Shown here: piece by piece, positions 1-8,649 of the stretch
Position numbering within the stretch: the stretch's first letter is position 1
Layout of the letters: every line of letters starts with the position of its first letter
NCBI RefSeq assembly: GCF_029892565.1
Contig: NZ_JARXVH010000016.1
Location: forward strand, 62,001 to 126,000
Source of the DNA: Streptomyces pseudovenezuelae
Lineage (GTDB): Bacteria; Actinomycetota; Actinomycetes; Streptomycetales; Streptomycetaceae
Reading direction: 5' to 3'
DNA: 64,000 nt
Made by a program: the position numbers and the translations under genes
The notes under the pieces: generated by a model
Databases searched by the model: none
What the model saw: only the letters and a program-made list of their open reading frames with translations
Told to the model about the DNA's origin: nothing

Positions 1-1455
1 GGCGAGCGGGACGGCCTCCGTCAGGAGGTACTTCCAGCGCTCGCCGTAACTCCAGCCGTCCGGCGCGTAGTCGGAGCCGAACCAGTGGTCGCCGAGTCCG
101 GGGGCGACCAACTGCACGCTCGCGAACAGGATGAGCAGGGTCAGGACCACGCTGATGGTGCGCGGGAAGGGCGCCTTGTACGGGCGCGGGACGTGCGGAG
201 CCTTGCGGCGCAGTACCGCGAGGGCGGGGAAGATGCCCAGGTAGCTGACGAGGGTGGTGGAGACGGCGAGGCCGAGGACGGCGCCGAAGAGCTTGGCCGC
301 GCTGCCGTCGGTCAGTTCGTGGGCCAGGACCAGGACGAGGGTGGAGACAAGGCCGCTGAGGACGTTGACCCGTACCGGCGTGCCGAACCGGCTGGAGATG
401 ACGCCGAGGAAGCGGGGCGCGGCGCCGTCGTAGCCGGAGACGGCGAGGGCGCGGTCGGAACCCATGACCCAGGTGACGCCGGAGGACAGCACCGTGAGGA
501 TGAACATGATCGCGGCGAGGTCCCCGAGCACGCTGCCGGCGCCGCTGAGGGTGGCCGTGCCGTCGGCGCCGACGTGACCGCCGTAGACGGTGAACACCTG
601 GCGGATCGCGTCGATGAAGCCGCCGAGGCCGGTGATGGCCTTGACCGGGAGGACCAGCAGGATGCCGAGGATCGGCAGGGCGTAGAGCAGTACGGCGAGG
701 ACGGCGCTGCGGAAGATGGCGAAGGGCACGTCCTTCTGGGCGTCGGTCATCTCGTCGCCCGCGGTGTTGGGCAGCTCGAATCCGACGTAGTTGAACATCA
801 GGACGGGCACCAGGCCGACGAACCCCACGTACGTCGGGGAGAAGTCGCCGAGCCCGAATCCGTGCAGGCCGTGCTGGATGCCGTAGACGACGACCGTGAC
901 GGTGAACAGGCCGAGGAGGACGAATCGGCTCCAAGCGCCGATGGTGGGGATCCACTTGCCGACGTCGAAGGAGAGGATCGCGGCGAGGACGCCCACCCAG
1001 ACGAAGAGGAGGGTGAAGACGTAGAAGGCCGGGGTGCTCAGGTCCTTGCCGTCGTTGAAGAAGGTCGTGTACGCGGTCACTGCCGAGACCGAGAGCGTGC
1101 CGCCGAGCCACACCGGGTTGGTGATCCAGTACAGGAAGTTGTTGACGGCGCCTGCGAGGCGTCCGAAGGCGCGGCTGGTCCATATGTAGGGGCCGCCCTC
1201 GTCCGGGAAGGCGGCCCCCAGTTCGGCGGTCAGCAGCGCGGAGGGCACGAAGAACACCACGGCCAGCACGATGAGCCAGGTGAACGCCTCGGCGCCGGAC
1301 GAGGCCACGGTGCCGATGGTGTCGACGCCGACGATGGTGCAGAGGAGGAAGAAGAGGATGTCGAAGCGGCCGAAGTGCTTGCGCAGCTTCTGCCGCTCCG
1401 TCTCGGCTGCTGCCGGCGTGCCGGCCGGGTCGAGAACTGTCTGGCCAGCGGTCAC
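1..1455 (-). CDS. APC superfamily amino acid permease (C-terminus cut by window edge)
   Basis: Translating the minus strand from a GTG at 1455 gives 485 codons with no stop before the window edge. The product is a polytopic membrane protein. It opens with a short polar N-terminus, then KHFGRFDILFFLLCTIVGVD, the typical first helix of APC/AA_permease_2 transporters, followed by about eleven more hydrophobic segments. Proteins of this family import amino acids or polyamines by proton symport or exchange; the substrate cannot be read from the sequence. An AGGAG sits 6 bases before the GTG, which fixes the start. The gene runs in the same direction as the alcohol dehydrogenase upstream, about 95 bases away. 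A long open frame on the opposite strand here is only its GC-driven shadow. Confidence 0.85.
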   Translation of the reverse strand, partial: MTAGQTVLDPAGTPAAAETERQKLRKHFGRFDILFFLLCTIVGVDTIGTVASSGAEAFTWLIVLAVVFFVPSALLTAELGAAFPDEGGPYIWTSRAFGRLAGAVNNFLYWITNPVWLGGTLSVSAVTAYTTFFNDGKDLSTPAFYVFTLLFVWVGVLAAILSFDVGKWIPTIGAWSRFVLLGLFTVTVVVYGIQHGLHGFGLGDFSPTYVGFVGLVPVLMFNYVGFELPNTAGDEMTDAQKDVPFAIFRSAVLAVLLYALPILGILLVLPVKAITGLGGFIDAIRQVFTVYGGHVGADGTATLSGAGSVLGDLAAIMFILTVLSSGVTWVMGSDRALAVSGYDGAAPRFLGVISSRFGTPVRVNVLSGLVSTLVLVLAHELTDGSAAKLFGAVLGLAVSTTLVSYLGIFPALAVLRRKAPHVPRPYKAPFPRTISVVLTLLILFASVQLVAPGLGDHWFGSDYAPDGWSYGERWKYLLTEAVPLA

Positions 1456-1550
1456 CGGGAGCTCCTGTGTGCTCGTGCCACGGGTGGGATTCGGCCAATG
1501 ATCGGGCGCGCCCCAAAAGCACACAAGTGTTCATTTACAAGTCTTGACCA

Positions 1551-2582
1551 TTACTTCTCCGCCGTGGTGAGCACCATCCGGAAGCGGGCGGCGCCGGAGA
1601 GCATCCGTCGGTACGCCTGGTCGGCCTGGTCCAGCGGTACGGTCTCGGTCATCGGGCGGATGCCGTGCAGGGCGCTGAACTCCAGGGTGTCCTGGACGTC
1701 CTGTGCCGTGCCGGACGGGTGGCCGCGCACGATCTTGGCGCTCATGAGCAGCTGGGTCGGATTGATGTCGAGTGCCTCGGGCGCCGCTCCGACGACGACC
1801 AGTTCACCGCGGGCTGCCAGTCCGTCCACGGTCGAGCTGATGGCGGCGGAATTGCTGGCCGTGGCCAGCACGACCTTGGCTCCGCCGAGCGACTGCAGGG
1901 CCTCGGCGACGGGTGTGTCCGCCGTGCTGTCGACGTAGTGGTGGGCGCCGAGCTGCTTGGCGAAGTCGGCCTTGTCGGCTCCCCTGGCGATCGCGACGGT
2001 CTCGAAGCCCATGGCGATCGCGAACCGCACCCCCAGGTGACCGAGACCGCCGATGCCCAGCACGGCGACCAGATCGCCGGCCCGCGCGGAGCTGCGCCGC
2101 AGTCCGTTGTACGTGGTCACGCCCGCGCAGGCCATCGGGCCCGCGTCGGCCGCCGACAGCGCCTCGGGGATCCGGGCCAGGGCGTCGACCGGGGCGATCA
2201 TCATCTCGCCGAAGCCGCCGTCGTACGCCCAGCCCGGGACCTTGAGGTTCTGGCAGACGATGAAGTCGCCCTGCCTGCAGGGGGTGCAGTGGCCGCAGCT
2301 GCCGCCGAACCAGCCGACCGTCACCCGGTCGCCCACCTGCCAGCCGTACTCGCCCGCGCCCTCGCCGAGTTCGTCGACACGGCCGGCGATCTCGTGCCCG
2401 GCCACCACCGGGAACGCCAGGCCCGGCACGGCGCCGTTCACGAACAGGGTGTCGCTGTGGCAGACCCCGCAGGCCTCCACGGCCACCCGCACATGGCGAG
2501 GACCCGGCTGCGGTACGTCACGCTCGGTGATCTCGAAGGTCCCGCCGGCGGCGGGCACTTGTGCAACTCGATAGGTACTCAT
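1551..2582 (-). CDS. Zinc-dependent alcohol dehydrogenase (MDR family)
   Basis: A 343-residue medium-chain dehydrogenase/reductase that oxidises an alcohol or reduces an aldehyde with NAD(P). The catalytic zinc ligands are visible as C41 (GVCHSD) and H63 of AGHE. Four structural zinc cysteines lie at about 96, 99, 102 and 110. The Rossmann motif GIGGLGHLG is at about 176-184. Length and order match the bacterial AdhA-like class. The open frame extends further upstream, but ATG 2582 begins the conserved N-terminus (MSTYRV), so it is chosen. The gene is transcribed away from the lacI-type gene across a 382-base gap holding inverted repeats. Whether it belongs to that regulator's regulon is unknown. 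Confidence 0.9.
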   Translation of the reverse strand: MSTYRVAQVPAAGGTFEITERDVPQPGPRHVRVAVEACGVCHSDTLFVNGAVPGLAFPVVAGHEIAGRVDELGEGAGEYGWQVGDRVTVGWFGGSCGHCTPCRQGDFIVCQNLKVPGWAYDGGFGEMMIAPVDALARIPEALSAADAGPMACAGVTTYNGLRRSSARAGDLVAVLGIGGLGHLGVRFAIAMGFETVAIARGADKADFAKQLGAHHYVDSTADTPVAEALQSLGGAKVVLATASNSAAISSTVDGLAARGELVVVGAAPEALDINPTQLLMSAKIVRGHPSGTAQDVQDTLEFSALHGIRPMTETVPLDQADQAYRRMLSGAARFRMVLTTAEK

Positions 2583-2854
2583 GCGTCTCCCCGGAAGTCG
2601 CGTACGACCGCCCCCGCACCAGTGGATCAGCCGCGGGCCGATCGCGCGCGTCGAACAGAAGTCGAGCAGGAGGGGTGAGGGGGCGGGCCTCGCCGGCGAG
2701 CACGCCCGGCACGGTCGAAGACCCACGGAGCGTGACGTTGCGCCCGGCACCAGTCGCCTGCGCGTCACCTCCCCCTCGCGCGTTCCGACGCGTGAGGACA
2801 TCCATCTCACCACTCGCCGACCGACCCGACAACACGGCATTTCGAGCGTGTGGG

Positions 2855-2874
2855 GTGTCCGACTCCTCGGACAC
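2855..2874. promoter_or_regulatory. Inverted repeat in divergent promoter region
   Basis: GTGTCCGA and TCGGACAC form a perfect 8-base stem around a 4-base loop. It lies in the 382-base region between the divergent dehydrogenase and LacI-type genes (2583-2964), just upstream of the larger operator-like repeat at 2882. It could be a second operator, or a hairpin terminating antisense transcription. Apart from these two repeats I see nothing else in this gap. Confidence 0.4.
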
Positions 2875-2881
2875 GCCCTAT

Positions 2882-2905
2882 CGTCACTGTTACGATTCAG
2901 TGACG
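2882..2905. promoter_or_regulatory. Operator candidate O1 of the LacI-type regulator
   Basis: CGTCACTG and CAGTGACG form perfect 8-base arms around the spacer TTACGATT, 60 bases before the start of the LacI-type gene. A TACGAT that fits a -10 element lies inside the spacer, so a bound protein would block transcription. A closely related site (TCACT, TACG and TCAGTG in the same spacing) lies at 4098-4117 in front of the transporter operon. This supports an autoregulated local repressor. Confidence 0.6.
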
Positions 2906-2964
2906 CACACCACTCAGCCGGACGGGCCGCACCGGCTTGTCCGAGATGTTCCCAGGAGGCTCCC

Positions 2965-3960
2965 ATGGCGGGCAGGACCGGCCGCGTGACGGCGACCGAT
3001 GTCGCCAAGGAGGCCGGTGTCTCCCAGACGACGGTCAGCTACGTGCTGAACGACGCGCCGCACCAGAAGATCTCCGAGCAGACCCGGCGCAAGGTGCTGG
3101 ATGCGGTGGCGAAGCTGGGCTACAAGCCGTCGGCCGCCGCACGCGCGCTCCGCCTGGGCCGCAGCGATCTGGTGCTGATGTTCCTTCCGGACGTTCCTGT
3201 CGGCGGCTCTCTGACGGCCCTGGTCGAGCTGCTCGGTGACGAGCTGGAGCGCCACGGCCTGAATCTCGTCACACGGCGCGAGCGGCACACCCCGCTGGAG
3301 TCGCTGTGGCGGGAACTCGCACCGGCGGCCGTGATGACGGCCTTCGACGTCCCCGAAGAGGACGTGGCCGGCATGCGGGCGGCCGGCATCCACGTGGTCA
3401 GCGCCGGGATGAGCCCGTCGGACAGCCCGGGCGTCCTGACCGTTCCCCAACGCCTCATCGGCACCATGCAGGTCGAACGGCTGGCGACGACGGGGCACAC
3501 ACGCATCGGCTATGCCACTCCCGGGGATCCCCGGCTCCAGGATTTCCTGGTCCTGCGGCTCGAGGGCGCCCGCGCCGCCTGTGCGGAACTCGGTCTTGAA
3601 CCGCCCGTCGTGCTCGAAGTACCCCTCGACATCTCGGCCGCCGCGGCGGCGGCCGAGCGCTGGCACTCGGCCGTCCCGGCCGTCACAGGCGTGTGCGCCT
3701 ACAACGACGAGACGGCGTTCGCCCTGCTCGCGGGCATGCGCAGGGTGGGTCTCTCCGCCCCCGGCGACCTCGCCGTGATCGGTGTCGACAACGACAAGCT
3801 GGCGCCCTTCGCGATGCCGCCGCTGACGACGATCGACAACAACCTCGATGTCGTCGTGGGCCGCGCGGCCCGGATGATCGTCAATGGCGTGACCGGCCGA
3901 TCGCTGCCGACGCAGCCCCAGATCACTCCGCTGAGCCTGGTCGTGCGCGAGTCGGCCTGA
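2965..3960 (+). CDS. LacI-family transcriptional regulator
   Basis: A 331-residue regulator with the classic LacI layout. An N-terminal helix-turn-helix and hinge (TATDVAKEAGVSQTTVSYVL, residues about 9-28) is followed by LGYKPSAAARAL, then a periplasmic-binding-protein-like sensor domain ending in PPLTTIDNN. AGGAGG 5 bases before ATG 2965 sets the start; longer upstream frames are unsupported. The genes downstream encode sugar ABC uptake and glycosidases including an alpha-L-rhamnosidase. The likely effector is therefore a rhamnose-containing sugar or its breakdown product (inference). Matching inverted repeats upstream of its own gene and of the operon suggest it represses both. Confidence 0.92.
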   Translation: MAGRTGRVTATDVAKEAGVSQTTVSYVLNDAPHQKISEQTRRKVLDAVAKLGYKPSAAARALRLGRSDLVLMFLPDVPVGGSLTALVELLGDELERHGLNLVTRRERHTPLESLWRELAPAAVMTAFDVPEEDVAGMRAAGIHVVSAGMSPSDSPGVLTVPQRLIGTMQVERLATTGHTRIGYATPGDPRLQDFLVLRLEGARAACAELGLEPPVVLEVPLDISAAAAAAERWHSAVPAVTGVCAYNDETAFALLAGMRRVGLSAPGDLAVIGVDNDKLAPFAMPPLTTIDNNLDVVVGRAARMIVNGVTGRSLPTQPQITPLSLVVRESA

Positions 3961-4290
3961 CACCGGCCCTCCTCGGTCGCGGGAACTCCAACAGGCGTGA
4001 CATGACGCCGCTCTCCCCCGGATTCCGGCTTTCCGCAAAACACTGACGCACGGGTCTTGTGGCTCGCCATGGGCTGGGCTTACGTCACGCATACGTTTCA
4101 CTTGTACGTATCAGTGGCTGGTTCTCACCCACCGAAAACGGTGGCGACCACACCCCCTTCGGCCAGGGACGGCTGACTGCCAAGAGCGGTCCAAGCCGCG
4201 TCAGGACCTGGTTCTCCCCTACCTCCGAGGCTCTTGAGGGCGGCTCGATGCCCGCCGCCGCCCGGTCATCCACTCACCAGCGGAGTACCC
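3961..4290. other. Intergenic leader before the transporter operon
   Basis: A 330-base gap with no convincing gene. It holds an operator-like repeat (4098-4117) and a small hairpin, CCACCG-AAAA-CGGTGG, at 4129-4144. It also holds a related pair of phrases beginning GGTTCTC at about 4120 and 4210. The hairpin and the long leader leave room for post-initiation control, but no riboswitch class is recognisable. Confidence 0.4.
4098..4117. promoter_or_regulatory. Operator candidate O2, matches O1
   Basis: The site reads TCACTTGTACGTATCAGTGG and agrees with O1 (2884-2903) at 15 of 20 positions. The outer TCACT and TCAGTG blocks and the central TACG keep identical spacing. It is 174 bases before the binding-protein start codon. 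Such a pair, one before the lacI-type gene and one before its target operon, is the usual layout for a local sugar repressor. Confidence 0.55.
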
Positions 4291-5822
4291 ATGCGAAGAA
4301 TCGCGCTGACGGCCGTATCCACTGTCCTGATGTTGTCCGCGGCCGCCTGCGGCTCGGGATCGGGTTCCGGTTCGGGCAAGACCGCCACCGGCGGCACCCT
4401 CACCCTGGCCCCCCCCTGGTCGCGGCGCAGCCCTGGGACCTGGCCGACGCCGGACTCGGCAACAACGCGCAGTACTACCAGCCGGTATACGACTCGCTGT
4501 TCCGGCTGTCCCCGACGGCCGCGGTCAAGCCCAACCTGGCGACCAAGTGGTCGTACGACGCGGCCCGTACGGTCCTCACGCTGACCCTGCGCAGCGGCGT
4601 CAAGTTCACCGACGGCACCGCCCTGGACGCGGCGGCGGTCAAGGCCAATCTGCTGCACACCAAGGGAGGCACCAGCGAGGCGGCGGGCCAGCTCACGAGC
4701 ATCAGCGGTGTCGACGTCGTCAACGCCACCACGGTCGCGATCAAACTCTCGGCTCCCGACCCCTCGTTGGTGCCGAACCTCGGCAATGTGGCCGGCATGA
4801 TCGCCAGTCCCAAGGCCATCACGGCTGGGACGATCAAGACCGACCCGGTGGGCTCAGGGCCGTACACCCTCGACAAGTCCGCCACCACGGCGGGCAGCAC
4901 GTACACCTTCGTGCGCAATCCCGGGTACTGGAACAAGGCCGCGTTCCCCTTCGACAAGATCGTCCTCAAGCCGCTCACCGACCCGCCCGCCGTGCTCAAC
5001 GCGCTGCGCTCGGGGCAGGTCAACGGCGCGTTGCTGGCCAGCGCAAAGAACATCGCACCGGCCAAGAGCAGCGGCCTGACCGTCACCAAGTTCACCTCCG
5101 GTGACGTCGAGGGCGTCTACATCTGGGACCGCGCCGGAAAGATCGTCAAGGCACTCGGGGACGTCCGGGTGCGGCAGGCCCTGAACTACGCCTTCGACCG
5201 CTCCACGATCGTCAAGACGGCGAAGCAGGGGCTGGGCAAGTCGACGACCCAGATCTTCAACCCGGCGGGCTCTGCCTACGACGACTCACTGAACTCCAAG
5301 TACTCCTACGACCCGACGAAGGCCAAGCAACTACTGGCCGAGGCGGGCTACCCGAACGGCTTCTCGGTCACCGTCCCGGATGTCTCGGAGGTCTTCCCAG
5401 ACCAACAGGCGGCCATGGTCCAGCAGTTGGAGGACATCGGGATCAAGGTCAAGGTCGACAAGATCCCGGCCACACAGTTCATCAGCGCCCTTCTCGCGGG
5501 CAAGTACCCGCTGTCGTACATGACTCTGGCCTCCTTCCGTGCCTGGGACACCATCCAGATCGAGGTGGCCAAGAGCGCGCTGTGGAATCCGCTGCACAGC
5601 GAGGACGCCAAGGTCACCAGCCTGATCGCCAAGGCTCGTTCGGCGACCGGCGCCACCCAGGACGCGCTGTTCAAGGAGCTCAACACCTACCTCGTCGACC
5701 AGGCGTGGAACGCGCCCTGGGACTCCGTCGAGGCCACCTACGCGACGACCAAGGGGGTCACCTTCACCCCGCAGACGTTCGCCGCCGTACCGCCGATCTA
5801 CAACTTCAAGCCCGTCGGCTGA
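4291..5822 (+). pseudogene. ABC transporter solute-binding lipoprotein (SBP_bac_5), frameshifted
   Basis: The gene starts at ATG 4291 with a lipoprotein signal: MRRIALTAVSTVLMLSAAAC, with the lipobox cysteine at residue 20. It then has a Gly/Ser-rich linker and GGTLTLAP. At the C-run 4409-4416 (eight C) the frame breaks. The rest of a family-5 binding protein continues one frame over, from PLVAAQPWDLADAG to a stop at 5822. Nine C, or six, would restore one frame. The distal part keeps family landmarks such as RSGVKFTDGT, VGSGPYTLDK and VRQALNYAFDR. It would capture an oligosaccharide or glycoside for the permeases downstream. The break may be a homopolymer sequencing error, or the gene may be dead. 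Confidence 0.8.
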
Positions 5823-5858
5823 CCCGGCCCGCAAACGAACACGGTCAGGGAGAGACAG

Positions 5859-6790
5859 ATGATCGTTTTCCTGGTCCGGCGCATCGCCGCCGGGCTGGTC
5901 CTGGTCCTGGTGATCGCGACCACGACCTTCGCGCTGATGGGCCTCACCGGTTCCGATCCGGTGCGCCAGATCGTGGGGCAGACCGCCACCCAGCAGCAGG
6001 TGACGGCCAAGTCCGCCGAACTCGGCCTCGACCAGCCCTTCGTGGTCCGCTACGGCCACTGGCTCGCGGACGCGGTGCACGGCAACCTCGGCAGCTCGTG
6101 GTTCAGCAGTGAGTCCGTGACCACGTCACTCGCCAACAAACTGCCGGTCACACTGTCGATCGTGCTGGCGGCGCTACTGCTGTCGGCGGTACTGAGCACG
6201 GTGCTGGGCGTGGCCGCCGCGGTGCACTGGACCAGGTGGTGCAACTGCTCGCGGTCCTCGGATTCGCCGTACCCAGCTTCCTGGTCGCCCTGGTCCTCGC
6301 CGTCGTGGTCGGCGTCCACCTGGGCTGGCTGCCCGCGACCGGTTACGTCCCGCTGGCGGACTCGGCGGACGGCTGGCTCCGGTCGATCACCCTCCCGGCG
6401 TTGTCGCTCGCCGTCGGAGCGATCGCCGCCACCGCCCAACAGGTACGCGGCTCCATGGTCGACGTCCTGCGCGCGGACTACATACGCACCCTCCGCAGCC
6501 GTGGCATCAGCGAACGGAGCCTGCTGTTCCGCCACGCTCTGCGCAACGCGGCACCGGCCGCGCTGACCGTGCTGGCGCTGCAGTTCATCGGCCTGGTCGG
6601 CGGCGCGGTCGTCGTCGAGAAGGTCTTCGGCCTCAACGGGATCGGCAGCCAGGCGACCACAGCCGGATCCCAGAGCGACACCCCGGTCGTCATGGGCGTC
6701 GTCGTGGTCATGGTCGCCCTCGTCGTGGTGGTGAACATCCTGATGGACCTCGCGTACGGATGGCTCAACCCGAAGGTGCGTGTCGGATGA
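5859..6790 (+). pseudogene. ABC transporter permease, DppB type, frameshifted
   Basis: This is the inner-membrane permease of the operon. Residues from ATG 5859 (MIVFLVRRIAAGLVLVLVIA) give the DppB N-terminus, including GLDQPFVVRYGHW and the first transmembrane segments up to VLGVAAAVH. Around 6226-6236 the frame moves by one base. The second half then reads DQVVQLLAVLGFAVPSF to the end at 6790, with the permease signature region RGISERSLLFRHALRNA. A single missing base explains both halves. The start is preceded by AGGGAGAGACAG. It follows the binding protein by 36 bases and overlaps the next gene at ATGA. As the second frameshift in one operon, this may be decay or a consensus error. Confidence 0.8.
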
Positions 6791-8649
6791 CGCTCCCTCA
6801 GCCCGAAGAAGCGGCACACACGATCGCCGTCGCCACACCGGGGCGGGCGGGACTCCTGCGCCGGCTCCTGCGCAGCCCGGTGGCCGTGACCTGCCTGGTG
6901 CTCCTCGCGCTGGCCAGCCTGTTCGCGCCGCTCCTGACCGGCCAGGACCCGGCCCACACCTCACTGACCGACAGCCTGGCCCCGATGAGCGGACAACATC
7001 CCCTGGGCGGTGACGGCGTCGGCCGTGACGTCCTGGCCCGACTGCTCTACGGCGGTCGCACCAGCCTGCTGGGAGCCCTGCTCGCGGTGGCCGTGGCCCT
7101 GGCGATCGGTGTTCCCGCCGGTCTGGTGGCCGGGTATTACCGCAAGTGGTTCGACGCCGTGAGCAGTTGGCTGTCCAACCTGCTGATGGCCGTCCCCGCG
7201 ATCATCGTGCTGCTCGTCGTGATGTCCGCGGTGGGGCAGAACACGTACCTCGCCATGGCGGTCTTCGGCGTGCTGATGTCACCGGGCGTCTTCCGGCTGA
7301 TCCGCGCCTCGGTGATCTCCGTACGCGAAGAGCTGTACGTGGACGCGGCGCGGGTGTCCGGCCTGACGGACCCCCGGATCATCCGCCGGCACATCCTGCC
7401 CGTCGTGCAGGCGCCGACCATCATCCAGGCCGCCCAGATGCTCGGTCTCGGCATCGTGATCCAGTCCGGGCTCGAGTTCCTCGGCCTGGGTTCGGCGAGC
7501 CAGGCGAGCTGGGGCTCCATGCTCAACGACGCCTTCGCGAACATCTACACCAAGCCGGTCCTGATGGTCTGGCCCGGCGTGGCGCTCGCGGTGACCGTCG
7601 CCGCGTTCGGCCTGCTGGGCAACGCCGTGCGGGACGCGCTGGCCGGGAGCGCGGTCGGCGGGCGGAGGCCGTCGCGTGGCGCCGCGGGTCGTAGGCCGGT
7701 CGCGGCGAAGAAGGCGCGGCACACCACGTCCGTGACATCCGCCATGAACGGAATGTCGGAGACGGCGGACGCGGACGACGCCTTGCTCGTCCTCGAAGAC
7801 CTCACGGTCACCCATCCGACGGCCGAAGGAGACAAGGCTGTCGTCGACGGTGTCTCCCTGAAGGTGCGCCGGGGCGAAGTCCTCGGCCTCGTGGGGGAAT
7901 CGGGCTCCGGGAAGAGTCAAACCGCGTTCGCCCTCCTCGGGTTGCTGCCCCGGGAGGCCCAAGTCTCCACCGGACGGCTGGTGTTCGACGGCACGGAACT
8001 GGGGCGGCTCGGCCGCGCGGACATGAACCGCTACCGAGGCCGCCGGATCGCCTACGTCCCGCAGGAACCCATGTCCAACCTCGACCCGTCCTTCCGTATC
8101 GGCGCCCAACTGGTGGAGCCGGTACGCCGGCACCTCGGGCTGTCGGCGTCGGAGGCGAGGGCGAAGACCCTCGGCCTGCTGGAGCGGGTCGGCATCGCCG
8201 ACCCGAAACGGGTCTTCAACGCCTATCCGCACCAGATCTCCGGCGGCATGGCCCAGCGCGTTCTCATCGCCGGCGCCGTCTCCTGCGAACCGGATCTGCT
8301 GATCGCCGACGAGCCGACCACGGCCCTCGACGTGACCGTGCAGGCCGAGGTCCTCGACCTGGTGCGGTCCCTGCAGCGCGAGCGGAACATGGGCGTGATC
8401 CTGGTGACCCACGACTTCGGTGTGGTGGCCGACATCTGCGATCGCGTGTCGGTGATGCAGACCGGCGCGGTGGTGGAGTCCGCACCCGTGGCGCAGTTGT
8501 TCGCCGCTCCGCAGCACCCGTACACCCGCATGCTCCTGTCGTCGACGTTGGAGGACGCCGAGCCGCGGGCCGCGCTGAGTCCGGGCCACACCGTGCCGGC
8601 GAGCGTCGCGGGGATCACGAACACCGGACGTCAGGAGGGTCCGGCATGA
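6787..8649 (+). CDS. Fused ABC permease (DppC) and ATPase (DppD)
   Basis: A 620-residue protein joining two usual subunits. Residues about 1-295 are a DppC-type permease with LGGDGVGRDVLARLLYGGR and the loop ARVSGLTDPRIIRRHILPVV. A linker rich in Ala, Arg and Lys follows. Residues about 325-600 are a peptide/sugar-class ATPase with Walker A GESGSGKSQ, Q-loop YVPQEPMSNLDP, signature ISGGMAQRV, Walker B LLIADEPTTALD and the switch His in VTHDFG. Such fusions are common in actinomycetes. ATG 6787 overlaps the stop of the upstream permease, and the stop overlaps the next start. It appears intact, unlike its partners. Confidence 0.9.
   Translation: MTLPQPEEAAHTIAVATPGRAGLLRRLLRSPVAVTCLVLLALASLFAPLLTGQDPAHTSLTDSLAPMSGQHPLGGDGVGRDVLARLLYGGRTSLLGALLAVAVALAIGVPAGLVAGYYRKWFDAVSSWLSNLLMAVPAIIVLLVVMSAVGQNTYLAMAVFGVLMSPGVFRLIRASVISVREELYVDAARVSGLTDPRIIRRHILPVVQAPTIIQAAQMLGLGIVIQSGLEFLGLGSASQASWGSMLNDAFANIYTKPVLMVWPGVALAVTVAAFGLLGNAVRDALAGSAVGGRRPSRGAAGRRPVAAKKARHTTSVTSAMNGMSETADADDALLVLEDLTVTHPTAEGDKAVVDGVSLKVRRGEVLGLVGESGSGKSQTAFALLGLLPREAQVSTGRLVFDGTELGRLGRADMNRYRGRRIAYVPQEPMSNLDPSFRIGAQLVEPVRRHLGLSASEARAKTLGLLERVGIADPKRVFNAYPHQISGGMAQRVLIAGAVSCEPDLLIADEPTTALDVTVQAEVLDLVRSLQRERNMGVILVTHDFGVVADICDRVSVMQTGAVVESAPVAQLFAAPQHPYTRMLLSSTLEDAEPRAALSPGHTVPASVAGITNTGRQEGPA

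Noticed and set aside
85..1938. Long plus-strand open frame opposite the APC permease, rich in Asp, Glu and Gly
   Set aside because: It mirrors the third-position GC bias of the permease and dehydrogenase on the other strand, has low-complexity acidic composition and no domain.
4409..4416. Programmed ribosomal frameshifting at the C-run
   Set aside because: There is no known case for this family and no downstream stimulatory structure is evident; an error or a real mutation is simpler, so it is reported only as a frameshift.
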